From positions 372,001 to 436,000 of the forward strand of contig NZ_RQFO01000004.1 of assembly GCF_004770045.1 (NCBI RefSeq): a DNA stretch of 64,000 nucleotides, written 5' to 3'. Of the stretch, positions 38,833 to 48,678 are shown piece after piece (the first letter of the stretch is position 1; each line of letters starts with the position of its first letter). Both the position numbers and the translations under genes were made by a program. Source of the stretch: Leptospira montravelensis. Its GTDB lineage: Bacteria > Spirochaetota > Leptospiria > Leptospirales > Leptospiraceae. Below the pieces are notes generated by a model. That model did not search any database and was not told the origin of the DNA. It saw only the letters and a list, made by a program, of their open reading frames with translations.

Positions 38833-38887
38833 ATGGAGCCAGAGCTAAAGTTACAGAAAATCTAAGATCTGTAAACCATTTCATGGA

Positions 38888-39706
38888 TCAAAAAATGATT
38901 ACCTTTCTTTGGGTTTTGGCTAGAACTTCTGGCATGGTCAAACCATCACTTCCTAAAGTTCGAATCCTTTCCCCATTAGAATATAGTACCACTCCTTTGA
39001 TTCCAAAATTTCCAATCATGGTAAAGGCAATTTGGTCTAGTCTGTCTTTTAAGATCTCCATACTCCCTCCATAACCAATATCTTCCGAAATGGAAAGGTG
39101 AAGGATTCCGTTTTCCAATCGATAATTTGGCTCCATACGGATTTTTTTTGACAAGGCCGAAAGAACCCCTTTTCCTTTTTCTTCTGGATTGGGACCTTTG
39201 GTTAACTCTTGGAATAAAAAGGCAATGGGGTCGCCGCCCTGAAATTCCCTAGATAGTTTGACTAGTTGGGACTGACTATTCTTTCCTGTTCCATAAAATT
39301 TTAGGAAATATACGGATAAGTAACCTGCATCCGCTTGCAGGCGTTTGCCGGCACCTGGAAAACGATCCTCTGGAAGAGTGATTTCTGGAATGGTATCATC
39401 GATTAGTTTTGAATGGGGTTTTTGTTTTGGGTCTGCATCGGGGAAGGTTTGGGTCAATACTTCTTCTTCCCAGTTTAAATCCTCTTCCCAAGTTTCTTTA
39501 GAAAAGGGATCGGATGGTTCTGCAAATTTGGATTTTTCAAGTGACTTTCCAAGATTGCGAAAGCCTTGTTTGGGAAGGAAATTTCCTGTGGCTTTGGGAT
39601 CAAATCCCATTGATTTTTCGATAAGAACCAGTACAAGAAAGATCCCGCCAATTAAATAGCGTAATGATTTCCATTTGTCTTCTTGGATTTGGGGGTGTAC
39701 CGCCAC
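38888..39706 (-). CDS. GerMN-domain exported protein
   Basis: A protein of 272 residues with one N-terminal hydrophobic segment (about 18-35). A low-complexity acidic linker (40-115) leads to a GerMN domain (about 125-270): LSVYFLKFYGTGKNSQLV-like opening, DPIAFLFQELTKGPNPEEKG, ENGILHLSISEDI and DQIAFTMIGNFGIKGVVLY. GerMN domains occur in spore germination GerM but also in envelope lipoproteins of non-sporing bacteria, where the role is unclear. It sits 34 bases after the HAD gene and 55 before the diguanylate cyclase. Confidence 0.75.
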   Translation of the reverse strand: MAVHPQIQEDKWKSLRYLIGGIFLVLVLIEKSMGFDPKATGNFLPKQGFRNLGKSLEKSKFAEPSDPFSKETWEEDLNWEEEVLTQTFPDADPKQKPHSKLIDDTIPEITLPEDRFPGAGKRLQADAGYLSVYFLKFYGTGKNSQSQLVKLSREFQGGDPIAFLFQELTKGPNPEEKGKGVLSALSKKIRMEPNYRLENGILHLSISEDIGYGGSMEILKDRLDQIAFTMIGNFGIKGVVLYSNGERIRTLGSDGLTMPEVLAKTQRKVIIF

Positions 39707-39740
39707 AGTATCAATGTCGGAAAAGCTGTGAGTTTCGAAT

Positions 39741-40385
39741 TTAAAAAAATTCTTTTAAAGTGGGTAAATCGTTAAATTTCCAATCAAAATCAGGTATTTC
39801 GCCGGGAAGGCCATGTCCGTAAGTGCAAAAGCCAAAAGGGCATCCATTTTCTCTTGCTGCTTCCCAATCACTATGTCTGTCCCCAATCATGGCAATGGAA
39901 CTAGGTTCTAAATTGTATTTGCGAACATACTCTGCGAGGATTTCTCCCTTAGTATGAATGGTGTCTTGGTTGATGACTACGATAGGTTCAAAGTATTGTA
40001 AAACGCCTGCGGTATCCAAAACGGTTTCTATATAAGCTTTTCTTCCGTTGGAGGCACAAGTGATGGTGTATCCCTTTTCTTTGAGATAATGGATGGTAGA
40101 TCCAACACCTGCATAAAAATCCCCACCACCGCTACGGATCGAGTCACAGAGAAGGTCTAGAACCCTTCCCGAAATTTGGTCCCTTTCGGGTTCAGGAAGC
40201 TCCGGCAAAAGGTTTTTAAAGATGGTGCGGACTGGTTTTCCAATTTCATTCATAATCTGGTCGTGACTGGGTAAGGACGTGATTTTTCCCGTCTTTTGCG
40301 CAAACTCTTCGATTGCCTGCACATACGTCTTAAAGATTATGGATTCTGAGGAAAATAAGGTCCCATCGACATCGAAGGCGACCAT
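39741..40385 (-). CDS. HAD-family hydrolase, phosphoglycolate phosphatase-like
   Basis: Small-molecule phosphatase of about 214 residues. Motif I is [14 protein letters not shown] (nucleophile and acid Asp), motif II CASNG, motif III in the KGEILAEYV region and motif [20 protein letters not shown] helical cap is inserted between motifs I and II, as in phosphoglycolate phosphatase Gph and pyrophosphatase PpaX. The start at 40385 follows a GGGGG run 8 bases upstream; a longer reading from 40658 would cover the start of the divergent kamA gene and is unlikely. Substrate unknown. Confidence 0.88.
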   Translation of the reverse strand: MVAFDVDGTLFSSESIIFKTYVQAIEEFAQKTGKITSLPSHDQIMNEIGKPVRTIFKNLLPELPEPERDQISGRVLDLLCDSIRSGGGDFYAGVGSTIHYLKEKGYTITCASNGRKAYIETVLDTAGVLQYFEPIVVINQDTIHTKGEILAEYVRKYNLEPSSIAMIGDRHSDWEAARENGCPFGFCTYGHGLPGEIPDFDWKFNDLPTLKEFF

Positions 40386-40467
40386 GCGGATTTCCCCCAG
40401 GCGGTTTTCTTGCATTACCACCAGAAAAGAATTTGGCGGTCTCTTGGCAAGTAAGGAATTGGAAGTT

Positions 40468-41673
40468 ATGCTCGTGCAAAGCAGTTTATCAGATGTTCTA
40501 AAGGCACGCGAAGAGTTGTATTCCCGGACAAATTGGACGGATCCTACCTCGCAGTTACAAAATCGAGTGAAAGGTGAAGAACTTTCTCGGTATTTTGTTC
40601 TCTCGGAATCTGAAATCATAGGAATTAAAGAAACCATTCGTTTGCATGTTTCTACCACCCCATATTATCTATCTTTGTCTAGTCCAGACGATCCCAATTG
40701 CCCGATACGAAAAATGATTGTCCCTAGATCGGAAGAAGCAGTTCTCTCTTCGGAAGAAAGTGCCGATCCTTTGGATGAAGAACGACTAAGTCCTGTTCGT
40801 GGACTGACCCATATGTATCCCAATCGGGTGCTTTTATTTTCTAACCATTCTTGTAGTGTGTATTGCCGTCATTGTATGCGTGGTCGAAAGGTATCCTCGA
40901 GTGAAGAAAGAATGGAAAAAGGGGATTTGGAAAAGGCATTCGATTACATACGTAACCATCCAGAAATTGAAGATGTAGTCATTAGCGGTGGAGACCCTTT
41001 AAACTTAGCAGATGTTAGACTTGAGTGGATCCTTTCGGAATTAAATTCCATCCCTCATGTAAAAATTTGTAGATTGGGAACAAGAAATCCAGTCACTTTG
41101 CCATTTCGCATCACAGAGTCTTTATGCAAAATCATAGAAACTTATAATAACGACAAACTTTCCATATTTTGTAATACCCAGTTCAACCATCCCAAAGAAT
41201 GCACAAAAGAATCGAAAGAAGCTATCCTTCGTTTATTAAAAGCAGGAGTTTCTGTGGGCAACCAGTCCGTTCTTTTAAAAGGCATCAATGATGAAGAAGA
41301 AACTATGCTTACTCTTCATAAAAAACTGCTAGAGATGCGGGTTCGTGCTTATTATCTATATGATCCAGAACTCATTCCAGGTTCCAGAGGATTTCGAACT
41401 CCACTGGCTCGTGGAATTGAAATTGTAGAATATATGAGGGGAAAAATTGGAGGGATGGGGATTCCGCAATTTGTAAACGACCTTCCTGGTGGAGGTGGAA
41501 AAATCACCATTGCACCTAACTGGTATTTGGGGTACAATCCAAAAACGCGTCAACACGTATTTCGATCGGCAGTCACCAAAAAAATCCATTTATCTTTTGA
41601 ACCAATTGATTCCAATAAAGAATCTTATTATCCTGTTTTGAGTGAAAAAGAGTTGGAGACACTTGGATTATGA
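40468..41673 (+). CDS. kamA: Lysine 2,3-aminomutase-like radical SAM/PLP enzyme
   Basis: About 401 residues from the ATG at 40468; an upstream frame from 40279 would overlap the HAD start. The radical SAM motif is [14 protein letters not shown], followed by [13 protein letters not shown] and [14 protein letters not shown]. The PLP-binding region lies near [19 protein letters not shown], and the PGGGGKITI stretch is the C-terminal PLP lysine loop of this family. It should interconvert alpha- and beta-lysine or a related amino acid. The length fits free-lysine mutases better than the shorter EF-P enzyme EpmB, but substrate cannot be fixed. It overlaps the next gene by 4 bases in a three-gene unit. 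Confidence 0.88.
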   Translation: MLVQSSLSDVLKAREELYSRTNWTDPTSQLQNRVKGEELSRYFVLSESEIIGIKETIRLHVSTTPYYLSLSSPDDPNCPIRKMIVPRSEEAVLSSEESADPLDEERLSPVRGLTHMYPNRVLLFSNHSCSVYCRHCMRGRKVSSSEERMEKGDLEKAFDYIRNHPEIEDVVISGGDPLNLADVRLEWILSELNSIPHVKICRLGTRNPVTLPFRITESLCKIIETYNNDKLSIFCNTQFNHPKECTKESKEAILRLLKAGVSVGNQSVLLKGINDEEETMLTLHKKLLEMRVRAYYLYDPELIPGSRGFRTPLARGIEIVEYMRGKIGGMGIPQFVNDLPGGGGKITIAPNWYLGYNPKTRQHVFRSAVTKKIHLSFEPIDSNKESYYPVLSEKELETLGL

Positions 41674-42665
41674 AAGGTACGGTTATCCTTGCTTGCGATA
41701 TTTATGATCCAAACACACCTGAACTTTCTCAGGAATGGGAATCCGAAGAGACCATCCAAAAAATGGAAACTACCATCCAGGCATTGGGTTATGAAGTAGC
41801 TGTTTTATCAAATCCTACAGAGATCACTTCTGTTCTCTGTAACATTCCCATAGGAGACAGAAGCCGTTGGATCGTTTGGAATCTTGTGGAAGGATACCAT
41901 TCGCCAAATAGAGAAGCCTACATACCAGCGTTATGCGAATATTTGGCAGTTCCTCATACTGGAAGTTCCGCTTCCGTCCAAACCCTCACCTTAGATAAAT
42001 ATAAAACCAAACTATTATTGAAATCCTTTGGAATTCCTACTGCTGATTTTTGGCTTGTGAAAGATAAAAATCATACTCCGCCGGAGAACTTTCCTTTATT
42101 TGTAAAACCAAATGGAGAAGGATCTAGTATTGGAATTGGAGAAGAAAACCTGATCCAAACAACATCAGATTGGGAAAAACGAATACCAACTCTTCTTAAA
42201 AAATACAATCACCTCCTTGTTGAACCTTACCTTTCAGGAAGGGAGCTTACGATCGGTGTAATCGGAAACAAAGGGAGTTACATGGCCACGGTCCCTGCCT
42301 TTGTTGATTATCCTGGATTCGTTTATAGTGATCTTGTAAAATCCAAGGAAAGTTTTGTGGAATCCTTAGACTTTTTAGTATCAAAAGAACTATCAAACTC
42401 TCTCCAAACTTATGCATTACAAATTGCAAATGTCTTAGAAAGTTCAGGTTACATTCGTATTGATTTTAAATTGGAAAATGATCTCCCTTATCTATTGGAA
42501 GTGAATGCAACACCAGGCTTTTCCTCTGTGTATTCCACATTACCTTTGTTATGGGAAAAAAACGGGAAGTCTTACCCTGAACTCCTAAACCACTGTTTGG
42601 AATTGGGGTTTTTAGAATACCAACATCATCATCGTTACAAGTACGCAAAGGATAGAAACCTATGA
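41670..42665 (+). CDS. Ddl-like ATP-grasp ligase
   Basis: A protein of 331 residues with the D-alanine-D-alanine ligase fold: [37 protein letters not shown] (ATP-binding lysine), [16 protein letters not shown] and metal-binding [21 protein letters not shown]. The N-terminal GGxSxE motif of true Ddl is replaced (the chain opens [17 protein letters not shown]) and the HGxxGE loop is absent, reading [16 protein letters not shown] housekeeping Ddl role is therefore unlikely. It is fused by start/stop overlaps to kamA before it and the diiron-like gene after it. I infer that it forms an amide bond with an amino acid produced or used in this unit. Confidence 0.8.
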   Translation: MKGTVILACDIYDPNTPELSQEWESEETIQKMETTIQALGYEVAVLSNPTEITSVLCNIPIGDRSRWIVWNLVEGYHSPNREAYIPALCEYLAVPHTGSSASVQTLTLDKYKTKLLLKSFGIPTADFWLVKDKNHTPPENFPLFVKPNGEGSSIGIGEENLIQTTSDWEKRIPTLLKKYNHLLVEPYLSGRELTIGVIGNKGSYMATVPAFVDYPGFVYSDLVKSKESFVESLDFLVSKELSNSLQTYALQIANVLESSGYIRIDFKLENDLPYLLEVNATPGFSSVYSTLPLLWEKNGKSYPELLNHCLELGFLEYQHHHRYKYAKDRNL

Positions 42666-43339
42666 ATATCGTTGAAACTTTAAAAAAGGATGTAGAAACT
42701 CATCCTGTCCTCAGGTCGCAGTGGTTATTAGAACGAAATGTCTCTATGAGTTTTAATGACTTAATTTTATGGTTAAGCCAAGAATACTTCGTGTCCATCG
42801 GATTTGTGGATTGGTTTCTATTAGTTGCCGCAAAAACGAGAGACCAAAATGCAAAGATAGTTCTTGTGGAGAATATTTGGGGAGAACTCGGTGAAGGTAA
42901 AATTGCCGACACTCATGTATCCATCTTAATTGAATTTTTAACAAAATTAAACTTTGATTTTGCAAACCATCAGTTATTGCCAGAAACAAAAACTTATTTA
43001 GATAAGATGGAATCTATTATAGAGAAAGGATTTTTTTATGGACTGGGGGCATTGGGACCTGCAAACGAATACTTATTAAAACTAGAATATTCACAGATTT
43101 CAGCTGCATATAAAAAACTTAAAACCGAAATGACTTTGCCGGAAGGTAAATTTTTTCAAGTGAATTTGGATGCAGATGAAGGCCATAGCCAACGAATGTT
43201 TGAACTCATTGAAGAAACAGCAAAAACCGAGGAATCTAAAAAACAGGTGATAGAAGGTAATTTACTGGCTTTAGTCGCTCGGGAAGATTTTTACACGGGA
43301 CTTTCCCGGTTGGACAAAGAACGGCTTACGAAAGTTTAA
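42662..43339 (+). CDS. Haem-oxygenase-like diiron oxidase/oxygenase (TenA/PqqC superfamily)
   Basis: A helical protein of 225 residues. The ligand pattern of haem-oxygenase-like diiron enzymes (UndA, BesC, CADD relatives) is visible: E78 and H85 in ENIWGELGEGKIADTH, E136 in LGPANEYL, then D172 and H175 in FFQVNLDADEGHS. The first histidine of the usual H-x3-D-x2-H is Asn here (N168), so metal binding may be altered. Such enzymes cleave or hydroxylate amino acids or fatty acids with dioxygen. The gene overlaps the ATP-grasp gene by 4 bases, which points to a shared pathway. Its 3' end overlaps the convergent DCC gene by 14 bases. Confidence 0.7.
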   Translation: MNIVETLKKDVETHPVLRSQWLLERNVSMSFNDLILWLSQEYFVSIGFVDWFLLVAAKTRDQNAKIVLVENIWGELGEGKIADTHVSILIEFLTKLNFDFANHQLLPETKTYLDKMESIIEKGFFYGLGALGPANEYLLKLEYSQISAAYKKLKTEMTLPEGKFFQVNLDADEGHSQRMFELIEETAKTEESKKQVIEGNLLALVAREDFYTGLSRLDKERLTKV

Positions 43340-43679
43340 TTCTATATCGTTTTAAAAAATACATAATTCCCATTCCCAAAAATGGGACGAGGGGCAAGTA
43401 CAATAAAAAACTAAAGTATTTGTATATGTCCATTTTCCAGATGAGTTGTCTGACTGCAAAAAATCCTGGATAACGTATCCCTGATTCAATGAGCTGGACC
43501 TCTCCGGCACACAAATCTCTACTTAGTTGTTTGTGAATCGACTGCAGCTCACTGTCAGTCAGTTTATGAAAAGAAACGATAGTTATCTGGTCTTTTGTTT
43601 TTTCGCGAATGGATTTAGCAAGGCGGGTGCAAAACCCACAGTTCCCATCGTATACTAATACTGCATTTTGTGATTGCAT
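43326..43679 (-). CDS. DCC-family thiol-disulfide oxidoreductase-like protein
   Basis: A protein of 117 residues with the family signature VLVYDGNCGFCTRLAKSI (D-G-x-C-x-x-C) at the N terminus, a thioredoxin-like alpha/beta middle and a hydrophobic helix at about 85-108. Members of DUF393 are thought to be redox proteins, often attached to membranes; few have a known partner. It is the last gene of a minus-strand run after bacterioferritin, the RlmL-like enzyme and the acetylglutamate synthase, 10 bases after the last. Confidence 0.85.
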   Translation of the reverse strand: MQSQNAVLVYDGNCGFCTRLAKSIREKTKDQITIVSFHKLTDSELQSIHKQLSRDLCAGEVQLIESGIRYPGFFAVRQLIWKMDIYKYFSFLLYLPLVPFLGMGIMYFLKRYRIKLS

Positions 43680-43689
43680 ATGGTTGGTT

Positions 43690-44835
43690 TTATTTTGGAA
43701 AAAAATCTTCGGGTTGTGACTTTAAGGTTTGGATGGTAGCGGGAATGAGTGATTGGTTAAGACCCAACCAATAATAATACCAACTTTCATCCTTTTCGAT
43801 TCCTTGTGCGATAGACATATACCATTTGTTGATATTATTGTCTGGTTTACTGCGCCAAAATAGTGGTCTACAATGTTCTAAAATTTGGTCCCAAATATCG
43901 CGACCCACACCGGCTCCTCTTGCAACTCCATTGACAGCAAACTTTGAAAGTAAAAATCCATGCTCTGTTTTTTGCAACCATGCGCAGGCTCTGTAGGACT
44001 CTTCTAAAAATAATACATCAAATTTAGTATTGTAAAATTCTGGTTTTAAAGGTTTACCAAAAGATTCTTCAATGAGTTGGAAAACTCTTGGCATATCCAC
44101 ATCCTCTGTGGAATGACAAACTCTAATTTTATTTTTTCGCTTAACAAGTGTTCCACTTCCTTTCACTGTGAAAAGTTCAGTCAGTAGGGTAAAGGGGGAA
44201 GTGAGGACAATGCTGAATTTTGGATCTTCGATTTTTGACAATAGGTCTTCAGAAAGTTGGAAAAAATCCTCCTGTGACCTAGAAAGTGTCACCCCTTCCG
44301 GAAGAGATAAATGGAAATCTCTTTGTAAGATAGATTTCACCTTACCAGAGTTAGGCTCTTTTAGGGGTCCATCGATGGAAACATAAATAACCTTTGAAGA
44401 ATGGAGGATGGAGCGACATCTGTCAATGAGTGCAGAAAGTTTTTCAGATTCATCCTCCCAGAGTAAAATGGGTATTTTTTTCTGAGCAATGATCCTTGAG
44501 ACTTCTTCTTTGAGTGGAAGGTTACGATCTACGACTTGGTAGGAAAAACCAAGGCTTTTTTCTCCATCGATATTGGTTTGTTCGAGTGGGAAAAAAACTT
44601 TCAAATATTGAAAACTATCAACTTCCAGTATGACAAAAGGAAAAAGATCCAGTTGGTAAAGAAGTTTAAGGTCAGAAAATAAGGCTTCGGAACTATCAAA
44701 AATAGTTTCTGTGTCGGCATATAGGATGGCAAAGGATTCAGGAGAAAGAGATTGGAATTCCTTTAAGAAAAGAAGACCATCTCTTGGATCTCTTGTGATT
44801 TCAAAGACTCTGCTGAGTACGTCTTTGGAATTCAT
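43690..44835 (-). CDS. argA: N-acetylglutamate synthase, vertebrate/Xanthomonas-type (AAK-like plus NAT)
   Basis: Probably acetylates glutamate with acetyl-CoA, the first step of arginine synthesis. About 381 residues: an amino-acid-kinase-like N-terminal part (1-235) and a C-terminal NAT domain (about 240-375). The C-terminal LFWRSKPDNNINKWYMSIAQ and ESWYYYWLGL closely follow the ending of vertebrate NAGS (LFWRSR, WYF, FFWFGL), and GSGTLVKRKNKIRV resembles the linker between domains. Kinase motifs look degraded, so only synthase activity is expected. The start at 44835 has a strong GAGGGG site and forms an ATGA overlap with the upstream gene. A stray acetyltransferase is the alternative. Confidence 0.72.
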   Translation of the reverse strand: MNSKDVLSRVFEITRDPRDGLLFLKEFQSLSPESFAILYADTETIFDSSEALFSDLKLLYQLDLFPFVILEVDSFQYLKVFFPLEQTNIDGEKSLGFSYQVVDRNLPLKEEVSRIIAQKKIPILLWEDESEKLSALIDRCRSILHSSKVIYVSIDGPLKEPNSGKVKSILQRDFHLSLPEGVTLSRSQEDFFQLSEDLLSKIEDPKFSIVLTSPFTLLTELFTVKGSGTLVKRKNKIRVCHSTEDVDMPRVFQLIEESFGKPLKPEFYNTKFDVLFLEESYRACAWLQKTEHGFLLSKFAVNGVARGAGVGRDIWDQILEHCRPLFWRSKPDNNINKWYMSIAQGIEKDESWYYYWLGLNQSLIPATIQTLKSQPEDFFPK

Positions 44836-45965
44836 TTCCCCCCTCTGATTTCGTAATCCACAATTTTTGCTTTGAGGTTTGCATGTTTTAAACTTAAATG
44901 TGCATTTTCTTTCAGACCAAATTTTCCGAGAAGGGAAAAGTCGCCTGAAAGGACTGTAAACTTCCAACCACCAAATTCATTTTTGATGACCTTTCCAAAT
45001 TGAAAGTACATCTCTTTTAAATCTTCCATTGGTTTTCCAATCCGTTCTCCATAAGGAGGGTTGGTGATCACATGGCCTTCTTTTCCGAAATTGTTTTTTA
45101 ACTCCAAACAATTTCCCACTTCAAAGGAAACAAAGTCTTCCACTCCGGCTTCATAAGCATTTTCTTTTGCGATACGAACAGCTTCTGGATCAATATCAAA
45201 TCCAAAAAGATGAGGTTTGGTTGGTTTTTCTTTTTTCCTTTCAGAAAATACATAAGTAGGAAAAAGAATTTGGAATACGGGAGATTCAGCAAATAGAAAC
45301 CGATTGATCTCTCCATACAAACGTTCCCGAAGCGCCGCTTCAATGAGGATAGTTCCTGATCCGCACATAGGATCTACTAATGTATTTCCTTCTTTCCATC
45401 CAGATATTTCTAACATGGCTTGCGCAATGGGTTCTCTAACTGGGGCATTTCCTGCAAAAAGTCTGTACCCACGTCTTCCCACGGGATCTCCTGAAAGAGA
45501 AAGTTCAATGCTAAACTTGTCAGTATGGGAACGAACCACGATGGTGATATCTGCCATTCGTTTTTCAATTTCAGGAAGCGGAATTTTTTTACTTCGCAGG
45601 CGATCGAGAACTGCATCTTTGGTTCGATGCATTGTAAATTCTGAGTTTTTTAATTTGTCTTTGGTTTCTGCATCAATTCGAAAACTTACATCTGGGCCAA
45701 TGTATTTTTCCCAAGGTAATTCGCAGGTTTTGGCATAAAACTCATCGTAGGTTTCTGCATTTTCATGTAGCAACTGTAAGTTGATGCGAGAAGCAAATTT
45801 GGTTTGAATGGCAAATTGAATCACATCTTCTTTTTTTCCTGAGAAAAAAACTCCACCTCGGTTGGAACTGTTAATTTTGAGATGGTGTGATTTTAATTCG
45901 GACTCCAAAAGCGAAGAAAGACCTTCTCCGCAAATGGCATGGTAAGTGGGGTGAGTAGGTTTTAT
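44832..45965 (-). CDS. RlmL-like THUMP RNA methyltransferase (apparent ATA start)
   Basis: Probable rRNA guanine-N2 methyltransferase. A THUMP region (about 55-160) precedes a Rossmann methyltransferase with RRGYRLFAGNAPVREPIAQ, TLVDPMCGSGTILIEAAL, LFGFDIDPEAVRIAKENA and catalytic VITNPPYGERIG. The first standard start codon is TTG 45908, but the frame upstream encodes HAICGEGLSSLLESEL, the usual opening of this family. The only plausible initiator there is ATA at 45965, with AGGAG (45977-45973) 7 bases upstream and an ATAA overlap with the bacterioferritin stop. The N terminus is therefore uncertain. See findings. Confidence 0.85.
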   Translation of the reverse strand: MKPTHPTYHAICGEGLSSLLESELKSHHLKINSSNRGGVFFSGKKEDVIQFAIQTKFASRINLQLLHENAETYDEFYAKTCELPWEKYIGPDVSFRIDAETKDKLKNSEFTMHRTKDAVLDRLRSKKIPLPEIEKRMADITIVVRSHTDKFSIELSLSGDPVGRRGYRLFAGNAPVREPIAQAMLEISGWKEGNTLVDPMCGSGTILIEAALRERLYGEINRFLFAESPVFQILFPTYVFSERKKEKPTKPHLFGFDIDPEAVRIAKENAYEAGVEDFVSFEVGNCLELKNNFGKEGHVITNPPYGERIGKPMEDLKEMYFQFGKVIKNEFGGWKFTVLSGDFSLLGKFGLKENAHLSLKHANLKAKIVDYEIRGGK

Positions 45966-46438
45966 TCCGAATCTCCTAATTTTTGGGCCAAGTAGTTAGG
46001 AAGAGAGATAGAATCAATGATGGATTTTTGTGTTTCAATCCAATCGATATGTTCTTCTTCGGAAACTAAGATTTTTTCCAAAAGTTCACGAGTCCCATTG
46101 TCTTTTGCAGCCACACAGATATCGATTCCTCGGTTGAGACGTTCGACTGCATTGTATTCTAGTTGTAAATCATGGTCCAACATTTCTGGAACTGTTTGGC
46201 CAACATTGATTTTTAGATATTTTTGCAGGTCGGGAATGCCATCGAAAAAAAGAATTCTTTCGATGATTTCGTCTGCATGTTTCATTTCTTCAATGGATTC
46301 TTTTCTGAGGTATTCTGCAAGTTCCAAATATCCCCAGTTTTTACAGAGTTTTGCATGAATAAAATACTGATTGATGGCTGTGAGTTCAGCCGCTAGAACT
46401 TCCGCTAAAATGTCGATTACTTCTTTTTTTCCCTTCAT
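45962..46438 (-). CDS. bfr: Bacterioferritin
   Basis: Iron-storage ferritin shell protein. From the ATG at 46438 (GAGG 8 bases upstream) it has 158 residues, the family length. The diiron ligands are visible in order: Glu in AELTAINQYFIHA, E-x2-H in EEMKHADEIIER, Glu in LQLEYNAVERLN and E-x2-H in SEEEHIDWIETQ. The Met that binds haem between subunits is likely in the FFDGIPDLQKY neighbourhood or IEEMKH; I cannot tell which. It heads a minus-strand run and diverges from the thiolase-like gene. Confidence 0.95.
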   Translation of the reverse strand: MKGKKEVIDILAEVLAAELTAINQYFIHAKLCKNWGYLELAEYLRKESIEEMKHADEIIERILFFDGIPDLQKYLKINVGQTVPEMLDHDLQLEYNAVERLNRGIDICVAAKDNGTRELLEKILVSEEEHIDWIETQKSIIDSISLPNYLAQKLGDSE

Positions 46439-46487
46439 ATGGGTAGCCTCATTTTCTCTCTTCAAATGGAAAGATAATTGGTTTTCA

Positions 46488-46516
46488 TAGAATAGGCAAG
46501 CCTAAACTATATTCTA
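46488..46516. repeat. Nested inverted repeats before the thiolase-like gene
   Basis: TAGAAT (46488-46493) is mirrored by ATTCTA (46511-46516), and inside lies the perfect TAGGC-AA-GCCTA (46493-46504). The outer arm touches the ATG at 46517. It may be an operator or an RNA hairpin for the thiolase-like gene, or regulate bacterioferritin on the other side. No regulator is identified. Confidence 0.45.
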
Positions 46517-47616
46517 ATGAAGAAAGTTTACATTCACAATCCATCATTGAGTGTATTCGGAAAACACAAAGGATCACAACTAAATTTGTCCTTTGCAACC
46601 GCAAAACAATCTGTACATGAGTTTCAATCTCACAAAATCCAATTCATCATCTACGCTAGTTTTTCACCTGATTCTTATAATAAAGAATACCATTTATCTG
46701 CTAAACTCCCTGGGTTACTGGGAATTCGAGATGTATATTCCATAAGGATGGAAACTGCTTCTTCTTCGGGAGCATCAGCTTTCCAATTGGGAGTGAATTT
46801 AATTCAAAGTGGAAGGTTTGATCATGGACTTGTTGTGGCAACGGAACTAATGAGCCAACTCAACCGAGAAGAAAGTAATCTTTTGTTAGGTTCTGTTTTA
46901 TCGGATTCCCAAAGAGCACTTGGAATGTCTATGGCCCAAGGTGGAGCTATGATCACTCGGAAGTATTTAAATGACTATGGATACAAAGAAGAAGATCTTT
47001 TTGCCATTTCAAAAAAATTACACGATAACGGACTTAAAAATCCCAAAGCCCATATCAAAAAGAATTTAACTTTGGAAGAATATCAAAACCAAACAATGAT
47101 ATCTAGTCCCTTGGGATTGTATGATATCTCACCACTTTCTGATGGGTCGGCTGCCCTCATTCTTTCCAAAAATCCAAGTTCCATTTCTGTGAAAGGAATG
47201 GGATATGGAACTGCGCCTTTCCTTACTTCCGCAGATCCCAGTTTTCTTGCCAATTGCCTAGCTTTTGAAAAGGCCTATTCCGAAGCAGGTGTTCGCCCAG
47301 AGGATATCGATTTTGCGGAATTACATGATGCTTTCACTCCCTTTGAACTAGTAGGCGCAGAAGATGCTGGCTTTTTCAAACGAGGGGAGGCATTATTCCA
47401 AGTAAAAGCAGGCCTTACTCATCCTAAGGGAAAAATTCCTATCAATTCGTCTGGTGGACTCAAATCAAGAGGCCATCCCGTGGGTGCTTCGGGCCTGGCA
47501 CAAATTGTCGAACTTTGCCGCTTCTTTGAGGAATGGCCGGAAAAGCGGTTGGCAGTAGCACAAAGTATAGGTGGACTTGCTACAAACAACTTTGTGTCGA
47601 TATTAGAAAGAACCTG

Positions 47617-47617
<1 letters not shown>
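46517..47617 (+). CDS. Thiolase-like protein with Ser replacing the nucleophilic Cys
   Basis: A protein of 366 residues of the SCP-x-like thiolase group. The C-terminal active-site parts are intact: FAELHDAFTPFEL and SSGGLKSRGHPVGASGLAQI, ending QSIGGLATNNFVSILER. In the N-terminal half, the site normally reading E-x-A-C-A-S-G reads ETASSSG, so the catalytic Cys is Ser82. Claisen-type chemistry is therefore doubtful; it may bind acyl-CoA, work as a structural partner (as DUF35/thiolase pairs do) or have other activity. No DUF35 gene is adjacent. The GT9 gene overlaps its stop by 1 base. Confidence 0.85.

Positions 47618-48674
<1,057 letters not shown>

Positions 48675-48678
<4 letters not shown>

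Noticed and set aside
38888..39706. Spore germination function for the GerMN protein
   Set aside because: GerMN domains occur widely in non-sporing bacteria and nothing else here suggests sporulation.
40279..40467. Upstream extension of the kamA reading frame
   Set aside because: It runs antisense through the HAD-phosphatase start region and has no family similarity; the ATG at 40468 gives a normal KamA N terminus.
40386..40658. N-terminal extension of the HAD gene
   Set aside because: It covers the start of kamA on the other strand, and HAD motif I normally lies near the N terminus, as it does from 40385.
45304..45738. Plus-strand ORF of 144 codons in the RlmL-like gene
   Set aside because: Shadow frame opposite conserved methyltransferase motifs; composition is not protein-like.
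46473..46488. Fur-box-like sequence (GATAATTGGTTTTCAT) upstream of bacterioferritin
   Set aside because: Only about 10 of 19 consensus positions match, which is expected by chance in AT-rich DNA.
47533..47616. Upstream start of the GT9 gene inside the thiolase gene
   Set aside because: The extra residues are not GT9-like, and the TGATG junction at 47615-47619 gives a standard N terminus.
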